From positions 62,001 through 126,000 of the forward strand of contig JANQRC010000048.1 of NCBI GenBank assembly GCA_028284745.1: DNA of 64,000 nt, given 5' to 3'. The translations under genes and the position numbers were made by a program. The stretch's first letter is position 1. Every line of letters starts with the position of its first letter. This stretch comes from Flavobacteriaceae bacterium. GTDB taxonomy: Bacteria; Bacteroidota; Bacteroidia; Flavobacteriales; Flavobacteriaceae. Under the pieces are notes generated by a model. The model worked only from the letters and a program-made list of their open reading frames with translations, was not told where the DNA came from and did no database searches. Below are positions 1-7,775 of this stretch, in pieces.

Positions 1-39
1 GGCGTAAAGTGTTCAATCTACATCCTTTGTGCAAAGGAA

Positions 40-155
40 GAGATTCCTGTCTTCGCAGGAATGACAATCTTGCCATTTTTTGAGTAGGAGACCGGGTTTG
101 CTTCGCCTCTGCTCGGCACAGGCCTCTGGCCCTGGTCCCCTTCGAATGACAATGT
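40..155. repeat. remnants of dispersed inverted-repeat element
   Basis: The stretch contains AGATTCCTGTCTTCGCAGG followed by AATGACA, then a second TTCGAATGACAA end near 143-152. The same CGAAATGACA or GGAATGACAA ends recur at about 16690-16700 and at both ends of a palindrome at 21199-21262. It looks like decayed copies of a small dispersed palindromic element. Bases 87-98 also match 12 bases of the 3' part of the neighbouring tRNA-Gly gene (203-214). No gene is supported in 1-198. Confidence 0.5.
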
Positions 156-198
156 ATCTGCCTAAAACGATCGATTGTCTATCAATGAACTTCTTTAG

Positions 199-271
199 AG
201 CGGGAGACCGGGTTCGAACCGGCGACATTCAGCTTGGAAGGCTGACGCTCTACCAACTGAGCTACTCCCGC
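199..271 (-). tRNA. tRNA-Gly (anticodon TCC)
   Basis: The reverse strand gives a full cloverleaf. The acceptor stem starts GCGGGAG and ends CTCCCGC, with a U discriminator. The D loop reads AGCTCAGTTGGTAGAGC, the anticodon loop CTTCCAA contains TCC, and the T loop reads GGTTCGAACC. It is the most downstream of three tRNA genes on this strand (Thr, Tyr, Gly), which are probably co-transcribed. Confidence 0.97.
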
Positions 272-354
272 TTTTTTCAATTACGAATCATGAATCTTAG
301 AATTACGAATTCGCAATGATCTGTTTTGGGTGGATTGGTTCATTTCATTCGCCA

Positions 355-428
355 ATCCTGTTCGGGTGACCCCGACTCTTTTGGGATTCACTCGCTGCCG
401 CTCGCGCATCCTGTTCGGGTGACCCCGA
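355..428. repeat. direct repeat in tRNA spacer
   Basis: A 21-base unit beginning ATCCTGTTCGGG and ending TGACCCCGA occurs at 355-375 and again at 408-428. It lies in the spacer between tRNA-Gly and tRNA-Tyr. No reading frame is supported here. Confidence 0.8.
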
Positions 429-496
429 ACATAGAATTTCTCTTCACAGCTTTACAAAAACAAGTTTTTGACAGCTGCTCACTCGAAATTCTATGT
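429..496. repeat. long imperfect inverted repeat beside tRNA-Tyr
   Basis: ACATAGAATTTC (429-440) is perfectly complementary to GAAATTCTATGT (485-496). The interior also folds, with CAAAAAC facing GTTTTTG. The right arm touches the 3' end of the tRNA-Tyr gene, so the stem could form in the precursor just after the mature tRNA. Its function is unknown; it could be a processing element or a mobile palindrome. Confidence 0.65.
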
Positions 497-578
497 GGGG
501 AGAGCAGGATTCGAACCTGCGAAGGTAAAAACCAACAGATTTACAGTCTGTCCTCGTTGGCCGCTTGAGTATCCCCCC
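496..578 (-). tRNA. tRNA-Tyr (anticodon GTA)
   Basis: The reverse strand begins GGGGGGATACTCAAGCGG, has the anticodon loop CTGTAAA with GTA, a long class II variable arm, a T loop GGTTCGAATCC and ends TCTCCCCA. The 83-base length and the extra arm fit a bacterial tRNA-Tyr. Confidence 0.96.
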
Positions 579-620
579 TCAAATCTTTTACTTCACAATA
601 TGTCTAAGACCTTGGTTTAG

Positions 621-694
621 AGCCGATAGAGGGACTCGAACCCACGACCTGCTGATTACAAATCAGCTGCTCTAGCCAGCTGAGCTATATCGGC
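621..694 (-). tRNA. tRNA-Thr (anticodon TGT)
   Basis: The reverse strand begins GCCGATATAGCTCAGCTGG, has an anticodon loop with TGT, a T loop GGTTCGAGTCC and ends CTATCGGCT. Acceptor GCCGATA pairs with TATCGGC. It is first in the Thr-Tyr-Gly tRNA cluster on the minus strand. Confidence 0.96.
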
Positions 695-705
695 GTTTAC
701 TCCAT

Positions 706-732
706 AAAAAAGTCCGCTATTTCTAACGGACT
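706..732 (-). terminator. intrinsic terminator between hpf and tRNA-Thr
   Basis: On the minus strand AGTCCG, a 10-base loop and CGGACT are followed by a run of T residues (AGTCCG at 711-716 pairs with CGGACT at 727-732). It lies downstream of hpf and upstream of tRNA-Thr, so it should separate the protein-coding transcript from the tRNA cluster, at least partly. Confidence 0.65.
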
Positions 733-784
733 GCAAATGTATGGTTTTTTTGTTTCACACAAAAAATTTCATGTAAATTTTTAG

Positions 785-1087
785 CTAGATATGGGCCCTG
801 AGTTTTTGCTTTCTCTTTTTGAGGATTCGCTCAAGGGAATTTGCAGCAGAATCAACCGCCTCTTCGAAGGTCTTGCATTGCTTTTTCACCATAAAATCAT
901 CCCCTGGAACATTGACCTTTACCTCAGCGATCTTGTTTTCCTTGCTACTGGTATTCCCCACTTTCAAGAATACTTCAGCATCTATGACCCTATCGTAGAA
1001 AAGGTCTAGCTTGTCCATTCTTCTTTGAACAAATTCAACTAGCTTCCGATCAACTGTGAAGTTTACGGATTGTGTGTGTACTTTCAT
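785..1087 (-). CDS. hpf: ribosome hibernation-promoting factor, HPF/RaiA family (short form)
   Basis: This is a small ribosome-associated protein that binds the 30S decoding region and inactivates ribosomes in stationary phase. The sequence MKVHTQSVNF at the start, the aspartate-rich middle (FYDRVIDAEVFLKV) and the K/R-rich end (LERILKKRKQKLRAHI) fit the short HPF/YfiA type of about 100 residues. The start chosen is where family similarity begins. An upstream ATG at 1126 would overlap the stop of xerC as ATGA and allow coupled translation, giving 113 residues; the choice is open. It follows xerC and precedes tRNA genes. Confidence 0.9.
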   Translation of the reverse strand: MKVHTQSVNFTVDRKLVEFVQRRMDKLDLFYDRVIDAEVFLKVGNTSSKENKIAEVKVNVPGDDFMVKKQCKTFEEAVDSAANSLERILKKRKQKLRAHI

Positions 1088-1122
1088 ACGCATCGTTTTG
1101 GAGTTAGACATGGTGCTGTCTT

Positions 1123-2010
1123 TCATTTGTTTCTAGGGTGCGCATTCTTGTACGCCTCCTTTAACTTGGCCATGCTGTTGTGTGTGTACACCTCGGTGGA
1201 TGCAAGGCTAGCATGACCTAGCAATTCTTTGACAGCATTTAAATCTGCGCCTTTGTCGAGCAGATGAGTCGCAAAGCTATGCCGAAGCATATGAGGACTC
1301 TTCTTAAGTTTTGAAGACGCCATACCAAGATAAGAATTAATAATTCTGTAGACAAGCGTTTCGTACAATTTGCTTCCCTTAGAAGTTATAAAAAGCTGGT
1401 CGGCCCTTGAGGCTACATTCAACATATTCCTCGCCTCTAAATATTCACTAAGATCATCTACTGTGATGCCTGACAAAGGGATCATGCGCTCTTTATTTCT
1501 CTTGCCGAGCACTTTGATCGTCTTGGAGGAAAGATTCAGGTCTTGCAGTTTCAAGCCGATGAGCTCAGCTCTCCTCATCCCAGTTGAATACAACAACATG
1601 ATGATCGTCCTATCACGGATTCCTTCAAACGAATCCTCATATAAAGATCTATCTAAAACGGCGGATAGCTCTTTTTCTGAAAAAGGCACTTGCAATGTTT
1701 TGGAAACTTTCAAGGACTTATGCTTGGCTAATGGACTTACCGCGCATGCTCCGATCTTTAATAAAAACTTGTAATATGATTTGAGTGAAGATATTTTTCT
1801 ATTGATGCTCCTGTTAGAGATCCCCTCGTCTGCCAAGGCTACTATCCAACTACGAATGATGGAATAATTAGCCTCGTCAATGGAAGACCCTTCGTAACAT
1901 TCCATGCAGAAATTAGCAAAAGTCTGCAGGTCTCGCTGATACGCACCGACCGTATGCCGAGAATATTTTTTTTCCAATGAAAGGTAGTCTATAAAAGCGC
2001 TTATATGCAT
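1123..2010 (-). CDS. xerC: tyrosine recombinase XerC/XerD type
   Basis: This is a site-specific recombinase, probably one of the pair that resolves chromosome dimers at dif. The N-terminal SAM-like DNA-binding domain covers about residues 1-85 and the catalytic domain about 105-285. The full catalytic set is visible: R146 in TGMRRAEL, K170, H240 and R243 in SPHMLRHS, H266 in ELLGHASL and nucleophile Y275 in STEVYTH. The length (295) is that of housekeeping Xer proteins, and its neighbours hpf and rpsU are housekeeping genes, so a phage integrase is unlikely. It touches the possible upstream start of hpf. A hairpin-like sequence and a TAACTTTG box (2025-2032, minus) lie just upstream. Confidence 0.92.
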   Translation of the reverse strand: MHISAFIDYLSLEKKYSRHTVGAYQRDLQTFANFCMECYEGSSIDEANYSIIRSWIVALADEGISNRSINRKISSLKSYYKFLLKIGACAVSPLAKHKSLKVSKTLQVPFSEKELSAVLDRSLYEDSFEGIRDRTIIMLLYSTGMRRAELIGLKLQDLNLSSKTIKVLGKRNKERMIPLSGITVDDLSEYLEARNMLNVASRADQLFITSKGSKLYETLVYRIINSYLGMASSKLKKSPHMLRHSFATHLLDKGADLNAVKELLGHASLASTEVYTHNSMAKLKEAYKNAHPRNK

Positions 2011-2076
2011 AAAAAACCGTTACTCAAAGTTAACAACTTTAGAATAACGGTTCGTATGCTAATATAGCGCAGCTGT

Positions 2077-2271
2077 CTAGATCTCTTCTTGCTCTCGTAG
2101 GTGCTGAATATATTCTGCCTTGATAAGCTGAGCCCTTCTCTTTACAGATGGCTTTGTGAAATGCTGACGCGAACGTAGCTGACGCATAGTGCCTGTACGG
2201 TCAAACTTTCGTTTGAAACGCTTAAGGGCCCTATCGATATTTTCTCCTTCTTTTACTGGTATGATCAACAT
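2077..2271 (-). CDS. rpsU: 30S ribosomal protein bS21
   Basis: A 64-residue basic protein starting MLIIPVKEGENIDRALKRFK, which is the bS21 signature, followed by a long basic helix. bS21 sits on the small-subunit platform near the 16S 3' end. In Bacteroidota ribosomes bS21 helps to sequester the anti-Shine-Dalgarno sequence (established for Flavobacterium johnsoniae). The start is fixed by family length and by an exceptionally strong Shine-Dalgarno sequence seven bases upstream. An earlier in-frame ATG at 2304 would bury that site and lies upstream of the likely transcript start. It is upstream of xerC and hpf on the same strand. Confidence 0.96.
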   Translation of the reverse strand: MLIIPVKEGENIDRALKRFKRKFDRTGTMRQLRSRQHFTKPSVKRRAQLIKAEYIQHLREQEEI

Positions 2272-2278
2272 ATGCTTG

Positions 2279-2309
2279 TCACCTCCTCTCTTTTGGGACG
2301 GCAAATATA
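2279..2309 (-). promoter_or_regulatory. rpsU: rpsU promoter -7 box and perfect Shine-Dalgarno
   Basis: On the minus strand AGGAGGTGA (2279-2287) lies seven bases before the rpsU ATG and is complementary over nine bases to the 16S rRNA 3' end. A TATATTTG box (2302-2309) matches the Bacteroidota TAnnTTTG -7 element and would give a short leader of about 25 bases that contains the SD. No clear -33 TTG is present at normal spacing. None of the other starts inspected in this window has such an SD. Confidence 0.8.
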
Positions 2310-2459
2310 GAAACTATTTTTTGAATTACGAATGATCAATTGTGAATATAGATCATCGGATGGTTAAATCATTGGATCCTTGGAAGGACCTCTTTCTAAT
2401 AAAGAACTGCTCTAATCTAGTCATCTACAAATCTGACATTCGAAGAATCTAGCCATCAA

Positions 2460-2589
2460 GTGGCCGGATCGTACTCCTTGCCATCGATCACCATTTTGGC
2501 GATGAAGATGGGATCTTCGCCAAAATGCCTTAAGCCTGTTCACGTGGCCGGATCGTACTCCTTGCCATCGATCACCATTTTGGCGATGA
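2460..2589. repeat. partial tandem duplication of acyl-CoA dehydrogenase 3' end
   Basis: Forty-six bases at 2544-2589 (the end of the acyl-CoA dehydrogenase gene) are repeated exactly at 2460-2505, 84 bases away. The extra copy again encodes KMVIDGKEYDPAT plus a stop. Between them ATTTTGGCGA (2493-2502) plus AGAT (2506-2509) pair with 2513-2526, making a 14-bp stem with a three-base bulge. The stem could end the transcript, though no T run follows on the minus strand. Confidence 0.85.
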
Positions 2590-3727
2590 TCTCTCTCAAG
2601 ATCTCAGAAGTGCCGCCACCAATAGGGCCTAGCCTGCTATCGCGCAACAGGCGAGCCATGGGGTATTCTTCCATATAGCCGTAGCCACCCAGGAACTGAA
2701 GACATTGATAGATGACCTGGTCAGCGATCTTAGTAGAAACCAGCTTGGACATACTTGCTTCCTTGACAGGATACCCTCCTCTGTTTAGCTTATCCGCCAC
2801 CGAGTAGTTGAATTCCTTGCACATGGCCACCTCGGCAGCCATATCAGCATACGAATGACGCAACGCTTGAAACTTGTCCAGACTCTTCCCAAAGGCCGTG
2901 CGATCCCTCATATATTGAAGCGCATAATCTAATGCATACTCGGCACGGGCGTGGGCATTGATCCCCATCAAAAGGCGCTCTAATGCAAAGTGCTGCATAA
3001 TGTATTGGAATCCCTTGTTCTCTTCTCCCATAAGGTTGCTCAAGGGAACTTCAACATTGTCAAAAGCTATCTCTCCTGTATCGCTAGCACGCCAACCAAG
3101 CTTATCCAACTTTGTTGAAGACACTCCTTTGCTCTTGGCATCTATGACGAAGATGCTGATGCCTTTGTTGCCTGATTCTGGCGCTGTCTTGGCGGCGACC
3201 ACCATATAATCGGCATGAACGCCATTGGTGATGAATGTTTTAGAACCGTTTATAATGTACTTGTCTCCTTGCTTTACTGCCGTAGTACGCATGCCAGCCA
3301 CATCAGACCCTCCGAAAGGTTCGCTGATGCATAAACAGCCTATCATCGTGCCATCAATGCTCGGAGCAAGATATTGTTGTTTGATCGATTCGCTGCCTTC
3401 AGCGTTTAGATGCGTCATCGCCAAGTAGGTATGCGCCCACATCGCTGCCGCAAAACCTCCTGAATTTACTTTCTGAAGCTCTTCTAAGAAAATAACGCTG
3501 TAGAAAAAGTCGAGGCCCATTCCGCCGTAAGCCTCAGGGTAACGAAGCCCAAAATAACCCATGGCTCCCATTTTGTGCCATACCTCGCGATCTATGTCAG
3601 CTGTCTTTTCCCAACGGTTTACGTGGGGCACAACCTCTTTCTTCAAGAATTCCTGAAAACTCTGTCTAAACGCATGATGCTCCTCGGTGAAATATCCTTG
3701 CTCTCTTTCCATCACTAAGCTTTGCAT
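2540..3727 (-). CDS. acyl-CoA dehydrogenase
   Basis: An FAD-dependent enzyme that oxidises acyl-CoA to enoyl-CoA in fatty acid or branched amino acid breakdown, in the cytoplasm. Order of domains: N-terminal helical domain (about 10-125), middle beta domain with the GCLCISEPFGGSD flavin/substrate motif, and C-terminal helical domain ending GGTSEILREIIAKMV, where E375 is the likely catalytic base. The length of 395 is normal. Substrate chain length cannot be told from sequence. The 3' end is partly duplicated downstream. An ATG five codons further in (3712) is an alternative start. Confidence 0.93.
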   Translation of the reverse strand: MQSLVMEREQGYFTEEHHAFRQSFQEFLKKEVVPHVNRWEKTADIDREVWHKMGAMGYFGLRYPEAYGGMGLDFFYSVIFLEELQKVNSGGFAAAMWAHTYLAMTHLNAEGSESIKQQYLAPSIDGTMIGCLCISEPFGGSDVAGMRTTAVKQGDKYIINGSKTFITNGVHADYMVVAAKTAPESGNKGISIFVIDAKSKGVSSTKLDKLGWRASDTGEIAFDNVEVPLSNLMGEENKGFQYIMQHFALERLLMGINAHARAEYALDYALQYMRDRTAFGKSLDKFQALRHSYADMAAEVAMCKEFNYSVADKLNRGGYPVKEASMSKLVSTKIADQVIYQCLQFLGGYGYMEEYPMARLLRDSRLGPIGGGTSEILREIIAKMVIDGKEYDPAT

Positions 3728-3791
3728 ATACTTGAATTTTGATAGTGAAGATGAATTTTCTTCAATTAACGACGAATTATGACGCAGAAAA

Positions 3792-4679
3792 TTATTTTAT
3801 CTTCAAATATAGGGCTATTCTATCAATCTTTTCTGAAGGAAGGCTTTCAATATTTTTGTGCAGCTCATCAAAAGAGGCTATCTGTCCGACTTGAGATCGG
3901 TAGATGACAATTTCCTTTGCTTGGGCATAATTTAGATAAGGTACCTTGGCAAGTTCTGAGATTCCGGCCATGTTGATATCCAACTTTTCGATGGAAGGTT
4001 TCGATCGAAGTTCAAAATGCTTTAACACGCGTTCTGCCACTTCGGGCTCGAGGTGATATACTTCATATAACTGTGCTTCAGAAAGGAAGCCACCTAGGCG
4101 TTTGCGGTATTTGACAATTCGTTCAGATAACTTTTCTCCTATGCCCTTCACCACCTGAAGTTCTTTGGCGGCAGCTGTGTTCAGGTCTTTCTTGATGATG
4201 ACCGCTTCTTCTTTCTTCTCAACATACGTCTTTGCGTTGAAGTTCTTCTTCTTGGCTTCGCGCTTAACGACCCAATCCGGGAATTTGAAGTATGGACCTA
4301 TGCTATCTAGCCAGGTGTCACGGACTTTGGTGACCTGCTGAAACTCTTTTGCCGAATTCACATACTTGTTCTTGGCACGAAACGCATGCAATCGATCGAT
4401 CTCTCGGGTAGACATCCCTAACGTATACCCTTTGTAATCAGATATGAAGTTTGGGTTGAAGGGATATGTCCTTGGCCTTCTGGCTTCCTGTTCAATTTGT
4501 TTCAGAGAATCTATCTCAGCTTGAAAAAAGGCTATCTCTGTTTTATAAGGATCCGTGTCATTCTCTGGAGAAAATTCAGTGAAGAAATATACCAATTGAA
4601 GCCCAACGATCAAAACCAATAAGGTCAAAATCCCGCTTCGTTGCTGTTTGCTGAATTTGAAGCGGGATTGGGTTTTCAT
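3792..4679 (-). CDS. membrane-anchored helix-hairpin-helix (ComEA-like) protein
   Basis: An N-terminal membrane segment at about residues 16-34 is followed by a variable linker and two ComEA/DUF655-like HhH units: DLNTAAAKELQVVKGIGEKLS at about 164-185 and LDINMAGISELAKVPYLNY at about 233-252. HhH units bind the DNA backbone non-specifically. A role in DNA uptake is possible by analogy to ComEA, but no other competence genes are nearby, so this is inference. It sits between the symporter gene (13-base gap upstream) and the acyl-CoA dehydrogenase gene (64-base gap), all on the minus strand. Confidence 0.8.
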   Translation of the reverse strand: MKTQSRFKFSKQQRSGILTLLVLIVGLQLVYFFTEFSPENDTDPYKTEIAFFQAEIDSLKQIEQEARRPRTYPFNPNFISDYKGYTLGMSTREIDRLHAFRAKNKYVNSAKEFQQVTKVRDTWLDSIGPYFKFPDWVVKREAKKKNFNAKTYVEKKEEAVIIKKDLNTAAAKELQVVKGIGEKLSERIVKYRKRLGGFLSEAQLYEVYHLEPEVAERVLKHFELRSKPSIEKLDINMAGISELAKVPYLNYAQAKEIVIYRSQVGQIASFDELHKNIESLPSEKIDRIALYLKIK

Positions 4680-4692
4680 CTAGCTGTATGAT

Positions 4693-6285
4693 TTAGTTTT
4701 TATTGGTTTTGATCGCTTCTAGGTAGCGATTCAATTGTTTTTTCACAACTGGGAACAAGAAGTACAGACCAATCATGTTGGGGAAGATCATAGCGAAGAT
4801 CATGGCATCTGAGAATGTCCAGATAGACCCCATACTAGCAGCTGCCCCTATCACTACGAAGATACAGAAAATGATCTTGTAGGTAAGGTCTGCCGTCTTT
4901 CCTCTTCCGAAAAGGAACTTCCAAGACTGCAGCCCGTAATATGACCAAGAGATCATTGTAGATACAGCGAACAGCACTACTGCCACTGTTAAGAACACAT
5001 TTGAATAAGGTATGTACTGTGCAAAAGCTTTGGAAGTAATTCCAGCTCCTTCATAAGCCACTCCATCGATCATTACAGCACCCGAGCCGTCACCTCCGTA
5101 ATCGAACACACCACCAAAGTTGAAAATGATGATCACCAAGGCAGTCATTGTACAGATCACTACTGTATCGATAAAAGGCTCTAAAAGAGCAACAAGTCCT
5201 TCAGATGCTGAATATCTGGTCTTTACCGCAGAGTGTGCTATGGAAGCTGAGCCAGCTCCTGCCTCGTTAGAGAATGCTGCTCGCTGAAAACCAACCAGCA
5301 ATACACCTATGATGCTTCCCACACCAATAGCCGTTGGGTTGAAGGCTTCACTGACGATCATGCCAAAAGCATCATCTATCAAACTAAAGTTGCTGAAGAT
5401 GATATAAAGGCACGCGAGCACATACATCACTGCCATGAAGGGAACGACCTTCTCTGTTACGGAAGCGATACGCTTGATACCACCTATAATGATGATGGCG
5501 ACCAATATAGCAAGCACAAGGCCAATGATGGCACCTGCACTGGTACTTTCCCAGCCAGCCAATTCTTTGATGACTATGGTTGCCTGATTGGACTGGGCTG
5601 CATTTCCGCCACCAAAAGAACCACCTATGCAGAAAACTGCAAATACTGCTGCTGCAATTTTTCCGAGCATCCCGAATCCTCTTTCCTTAAGTCCTTTGCT
5701 GATGTAGTACATGGGACCGCCATATACAGTACCGTCTTCTCCCACATCCCTGTACTGTACCCCCAGTGTACATTCTACAAACTTTGTTGACATGCCCAGC
5801 AAACCACAGATGATCATCCAGAAAGTGGCACCGGGACCACCCAAAGCAATGGCCAAGGCCACCCCAGCTATGTTACCGTTACCTACGGTACCTGAAACGG
5901 CTGTTGCCAATGCTTGAAAGTGTGACACTTCTCCATCTTTGCTTTCATCTCTGATAGTGTCACGGATGTCGCCATCGATGGCAAGATCTGTATCTTCGGC
6001 AGAATGATGATCTAGTTCGTCATACTTTCCTCTGACCACATTGATGGCCGTCCAAAAGTGTCTAACATTCGGGAAGCCGAAGTATAACGTAAAGAACAGC
6101 GCACTTCCTACCAAAAGGACAAGCACGAAGGGTGTGCCGAAGACCGGAAAGAAAATGACATCATTAAAAAACGCAGATACCGGAGCAAATGCTTCATCAA
6201 TTTTCTGATCCAACCCTACTTCTTCTTGGGCAAAAGTGATTATAGGTAAAAATGACGCCAGCAAGGCAAGGAGAGCTCTTTTCAT
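4693..6285 (-). CDS. alanine/glycine:cation symporter family protein (AGCS)
   Basis: A sodium-coupled amino acid importer of the inner membrane. The N terminus is a cleavable-looking signal (LLALLASFLPIITFAQ), as in many Bacteroidota AGCS proteins. Family motifs GTVGNGNIAGVA, GGPGATFWM and FSNEAGAGSASIAHSA are present, with about ten membrane helices. At 530 residues it is longer than the usual 450 because of an acidic loop at about 90-125 and a Gly-rich loop near 395-420. Upstream, 6286-6509 holds no gene; a TAAATTTG box (6325-6332, minus) may be its promoter. Confidence 0.92.
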   Translation of the reverse strand: MKRALLALLASFLPIITFAQEEVGLDQKIDEAFAPVSAFFNDVIFFPVFGTPFVLVLLVGSALFFTLYFGFPNVRHFWTAINVVRGKYDELDHHSAEDTDLAIDGDIRDTIRDESKDGEVSHFQALATAVSGTVGNGNIAGVALAIALGGPGATFWMIICGLLGMSTKFVECTLGVQYRDVGEDGTVYGGPMYYISKGLKERGFGMLGKIAAAVFAVFCIGGSFGGGNAAQSNQATIVIKELAGWESTSAGAIIGLVLAILVAIIIIGGIKRIASVTEKVVPFMAVMYVLACLYIIFSNFSLIDDAFGMIVSEAFNPTAIGVGSIIGVLLVGFQRAAFSNEAGAGSASIAHSAVKTRYSASEGLVALLEPFIDTVVICTMTALVIIIFNFGGVFDYGGDGSGAVMIDGVAYEGAGITSKAFAQYIPYSNVFLTVAVVLFAVSTMISWSYYGLQSWKFLFGRGKTADLTYKIIFCIFVVIGAAASMGSIWTFSDAMIFAMIFPNMIGLYFLFPVVKKQLNRYLEAIKTNKN

Positions 6286-6509
6286 ATATTCAAGATTTTG
6301 TGATTAGTTGTCAAAAAGCTATTCCAAATTTATCACAAATGGAATCGCTTCGCTTTCCCACAAACTTAATATGACCATACTGCTCAAGTAATGTCTAAAT
6401 AAGTCTGCGTTCGTTTCATGATGTGTTTCGTTAGTGTCAGTTCAATGTTCTGATAAGGTGAACAAGGCACAATATCTTAAAAAATACAAGCGGTGTCAAA
6501 TTTTACACG

Positions 6510-7526
6510 TTAAAAAGCCTCCTTGATATCGAAAAGCGTGTTCAGTTTCTTTATTTGTTCGGGCCTTCCCAGTACAATGATCTTGCATGATTCGGACAAC
6601 ACTGTGGTGGCTTCGGGGTTGATCACGTAATCGCCCTTCTCCGGTTTGAAACCAATCACATTACAGCCCGTCTGCCTGCGTAGGTCCAACTCGATAATGG
6701 TCTTGCCCCAATATTGGCTTGGCAGATTGGCCATAGACACTTCCTCTAGATTTATAGTATTCTCGCCTTCTACCGAAAGGTTGTCTATAAACTCTACCAA
6801 GTCTGGCGCCACTAACAATGAGGCCATGTGGTCTCCACCTATCTTATCGGGCATGATCACGTGGTTGGCGCCGGCAAACTTCAATTTCTTCACAGTGCTC
6901 TCTTGCGAGGCTCGGCTGATGATATGGATCTTTTCGTTCATCTGCCTTGCCGTTAGGACTGTAAATAGGTTTGCCGAATCGCTTGGCATCGCGATGATGA
7001 TCGACGAAGCTTTTGATATTTTGGCCTTCTCGAGTGTATCATCTTCGTTCGCATCGCCTTCAATGAAAATGATATCGCCTTCATATCTCTCGATCAGTTC
7101 TTTATTCCGTTCTACTACAACAAAAGGTTTCTTGTGACGCATAAGGCGGTCGGCTGCTTGCTTTCCGTTTCTGCCATACCCGCAAATGATCACATGATCT
7201 TGCATGTCTTCTAATTGTTTTTTCACCTTTTTGAGTTTTAAACGTTCAACAGGGTTCCTACTAATAATGTATTCTGTGATCACCGAGATCGAATATGCAA
7301 AAACGAACACACTGATCACGATGAGAGAGATCGCAAATAGTTTTGATTGATGGTCTAGCGGAAGCACCTCTCCATACCCGACCGTTGTTACGGTAATGAT
7401 GGTCATGTAAAAGGCGTCTACCCAGCTGTATCCCGAAATAAAGTGAAAGCCTAGGACCCCGGTAGCCAAGACCATGCTTAGCAACGAAAGTGCGGCTACA
7501 AATTTAGAGCGAAAAAGTCTGAACAT
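6510..7526 (-). CDS. potassium channel protein with RCK (TrkA-N/TrkA-C) domains
   Basis: A two-helix K+ channel. Helix 1 is at about 12-32, the pore loop carries the selectivity filter TTVTTVGYGE at about 44-53, and helix 2 is at about 62-84. A cytoplasmic RCK domain follows with the nucleotide-binding motif IICGYGRNGKQAA, then a TrkA-C domain (about 240-335). The layout matches MthK-like or Kch channels, gated by ligand binding to the RCK ring. It is the last gene of a tight minus-strand series with a PspC protein (3-base gap) and a DUF2851 protein. Confidence 0.93.
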   Translation of the reverse strand: MFRLFRSKFVAALSLLSMVLATGVLGFHFISGYSWVDAFYMTIITVTTVGYGEVLPLDHQSKLFAISLIVISVFVFAYSISVITEYIISRNPVERLKLKKVKKQLEDMQDHVIICGYGRNGKQAADRLMRHKKPFVVVERNKELIERYEGDIIFIEGDANEDDTLEKAKISKASSIIIAMPSDSANLFTVLTARQMNEKIHIISRASQESTVKKLKFAGANHVIMPDKIGGDHMASLLVAPDLVEFIDNLSVEGENTINLEEVSMANLPSQYWGKTIIELDLRRQTGCNVIGFKPEKGDYVINPEATTVLSESCKIIVLGRPEQIKKLNTLFDIKEAF

Positions 7527-7529
7527 AGG

Positions 7530-7760
7530 CTAGAGGTCAAAAACCGAACTTCGTTTGGTGTAGACAAGGTCCTTGATACGTAGCCAGAATGCCAAGAAAA
7601 GGTACATGGCAAAACCAAATCCCAAGGTGACAAAAGTTAAATAGATAAAGCTCGTGCGCACCACCCTGGCACGAACGCCAATACGGTCAGCGATACGCTG
7701 GCACACTGCAAAACCACGCTTTTGCGCAAAGTATAGGATGTTATAAAACTGTCTACGCAT
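7530..7760 (-). CDS. PspC domain protein
   Basis: A 76-residue protein with the PspC pattern: a basic start, VCQRIADRIGVRARVVRTSFI, then one hydrophobic segment (YLTFVTLGFGFAMYLFLAFWL). In other bacteria PspC acts in the membrane stress response; here it stands alone without other psp genes. It lies between the DUF2851 gene (15-base gap) and the K+ channel gene (3-base gap), which implies one transcript. Confidence 0.8.
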   Translation of the reverse strand: MRRQFYNILYFAQKRGFAVCQRIADRIGVRARVVRTSFIYLTFVTLGFGFAMYLFLAFWLRIKDLVYTKRSSVFDL

Positions 7761-7775
7761 CGTATCCGCAAAGTA

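Noticed and set aside
355..428. Possible CRISPR repeats
   Set aside because: Only two copies, spacer of irregular content, no cas genes in the window.
1123..2010. Tyrosine recombinase as a sign of a mobile element or integron
   Set aside because: It has housekeeping Xer length and motifs, and its neighbours are hpf and rpsU; no att repeats or cargo genes are seen.
2017..2051. CCGTTA...TAACGG hairpin before xerC as a riboswitch or dif site
   Set aside because: It is short with mismatches and lacks dif-like arms; a promoter box or terminator remnant is simpler.
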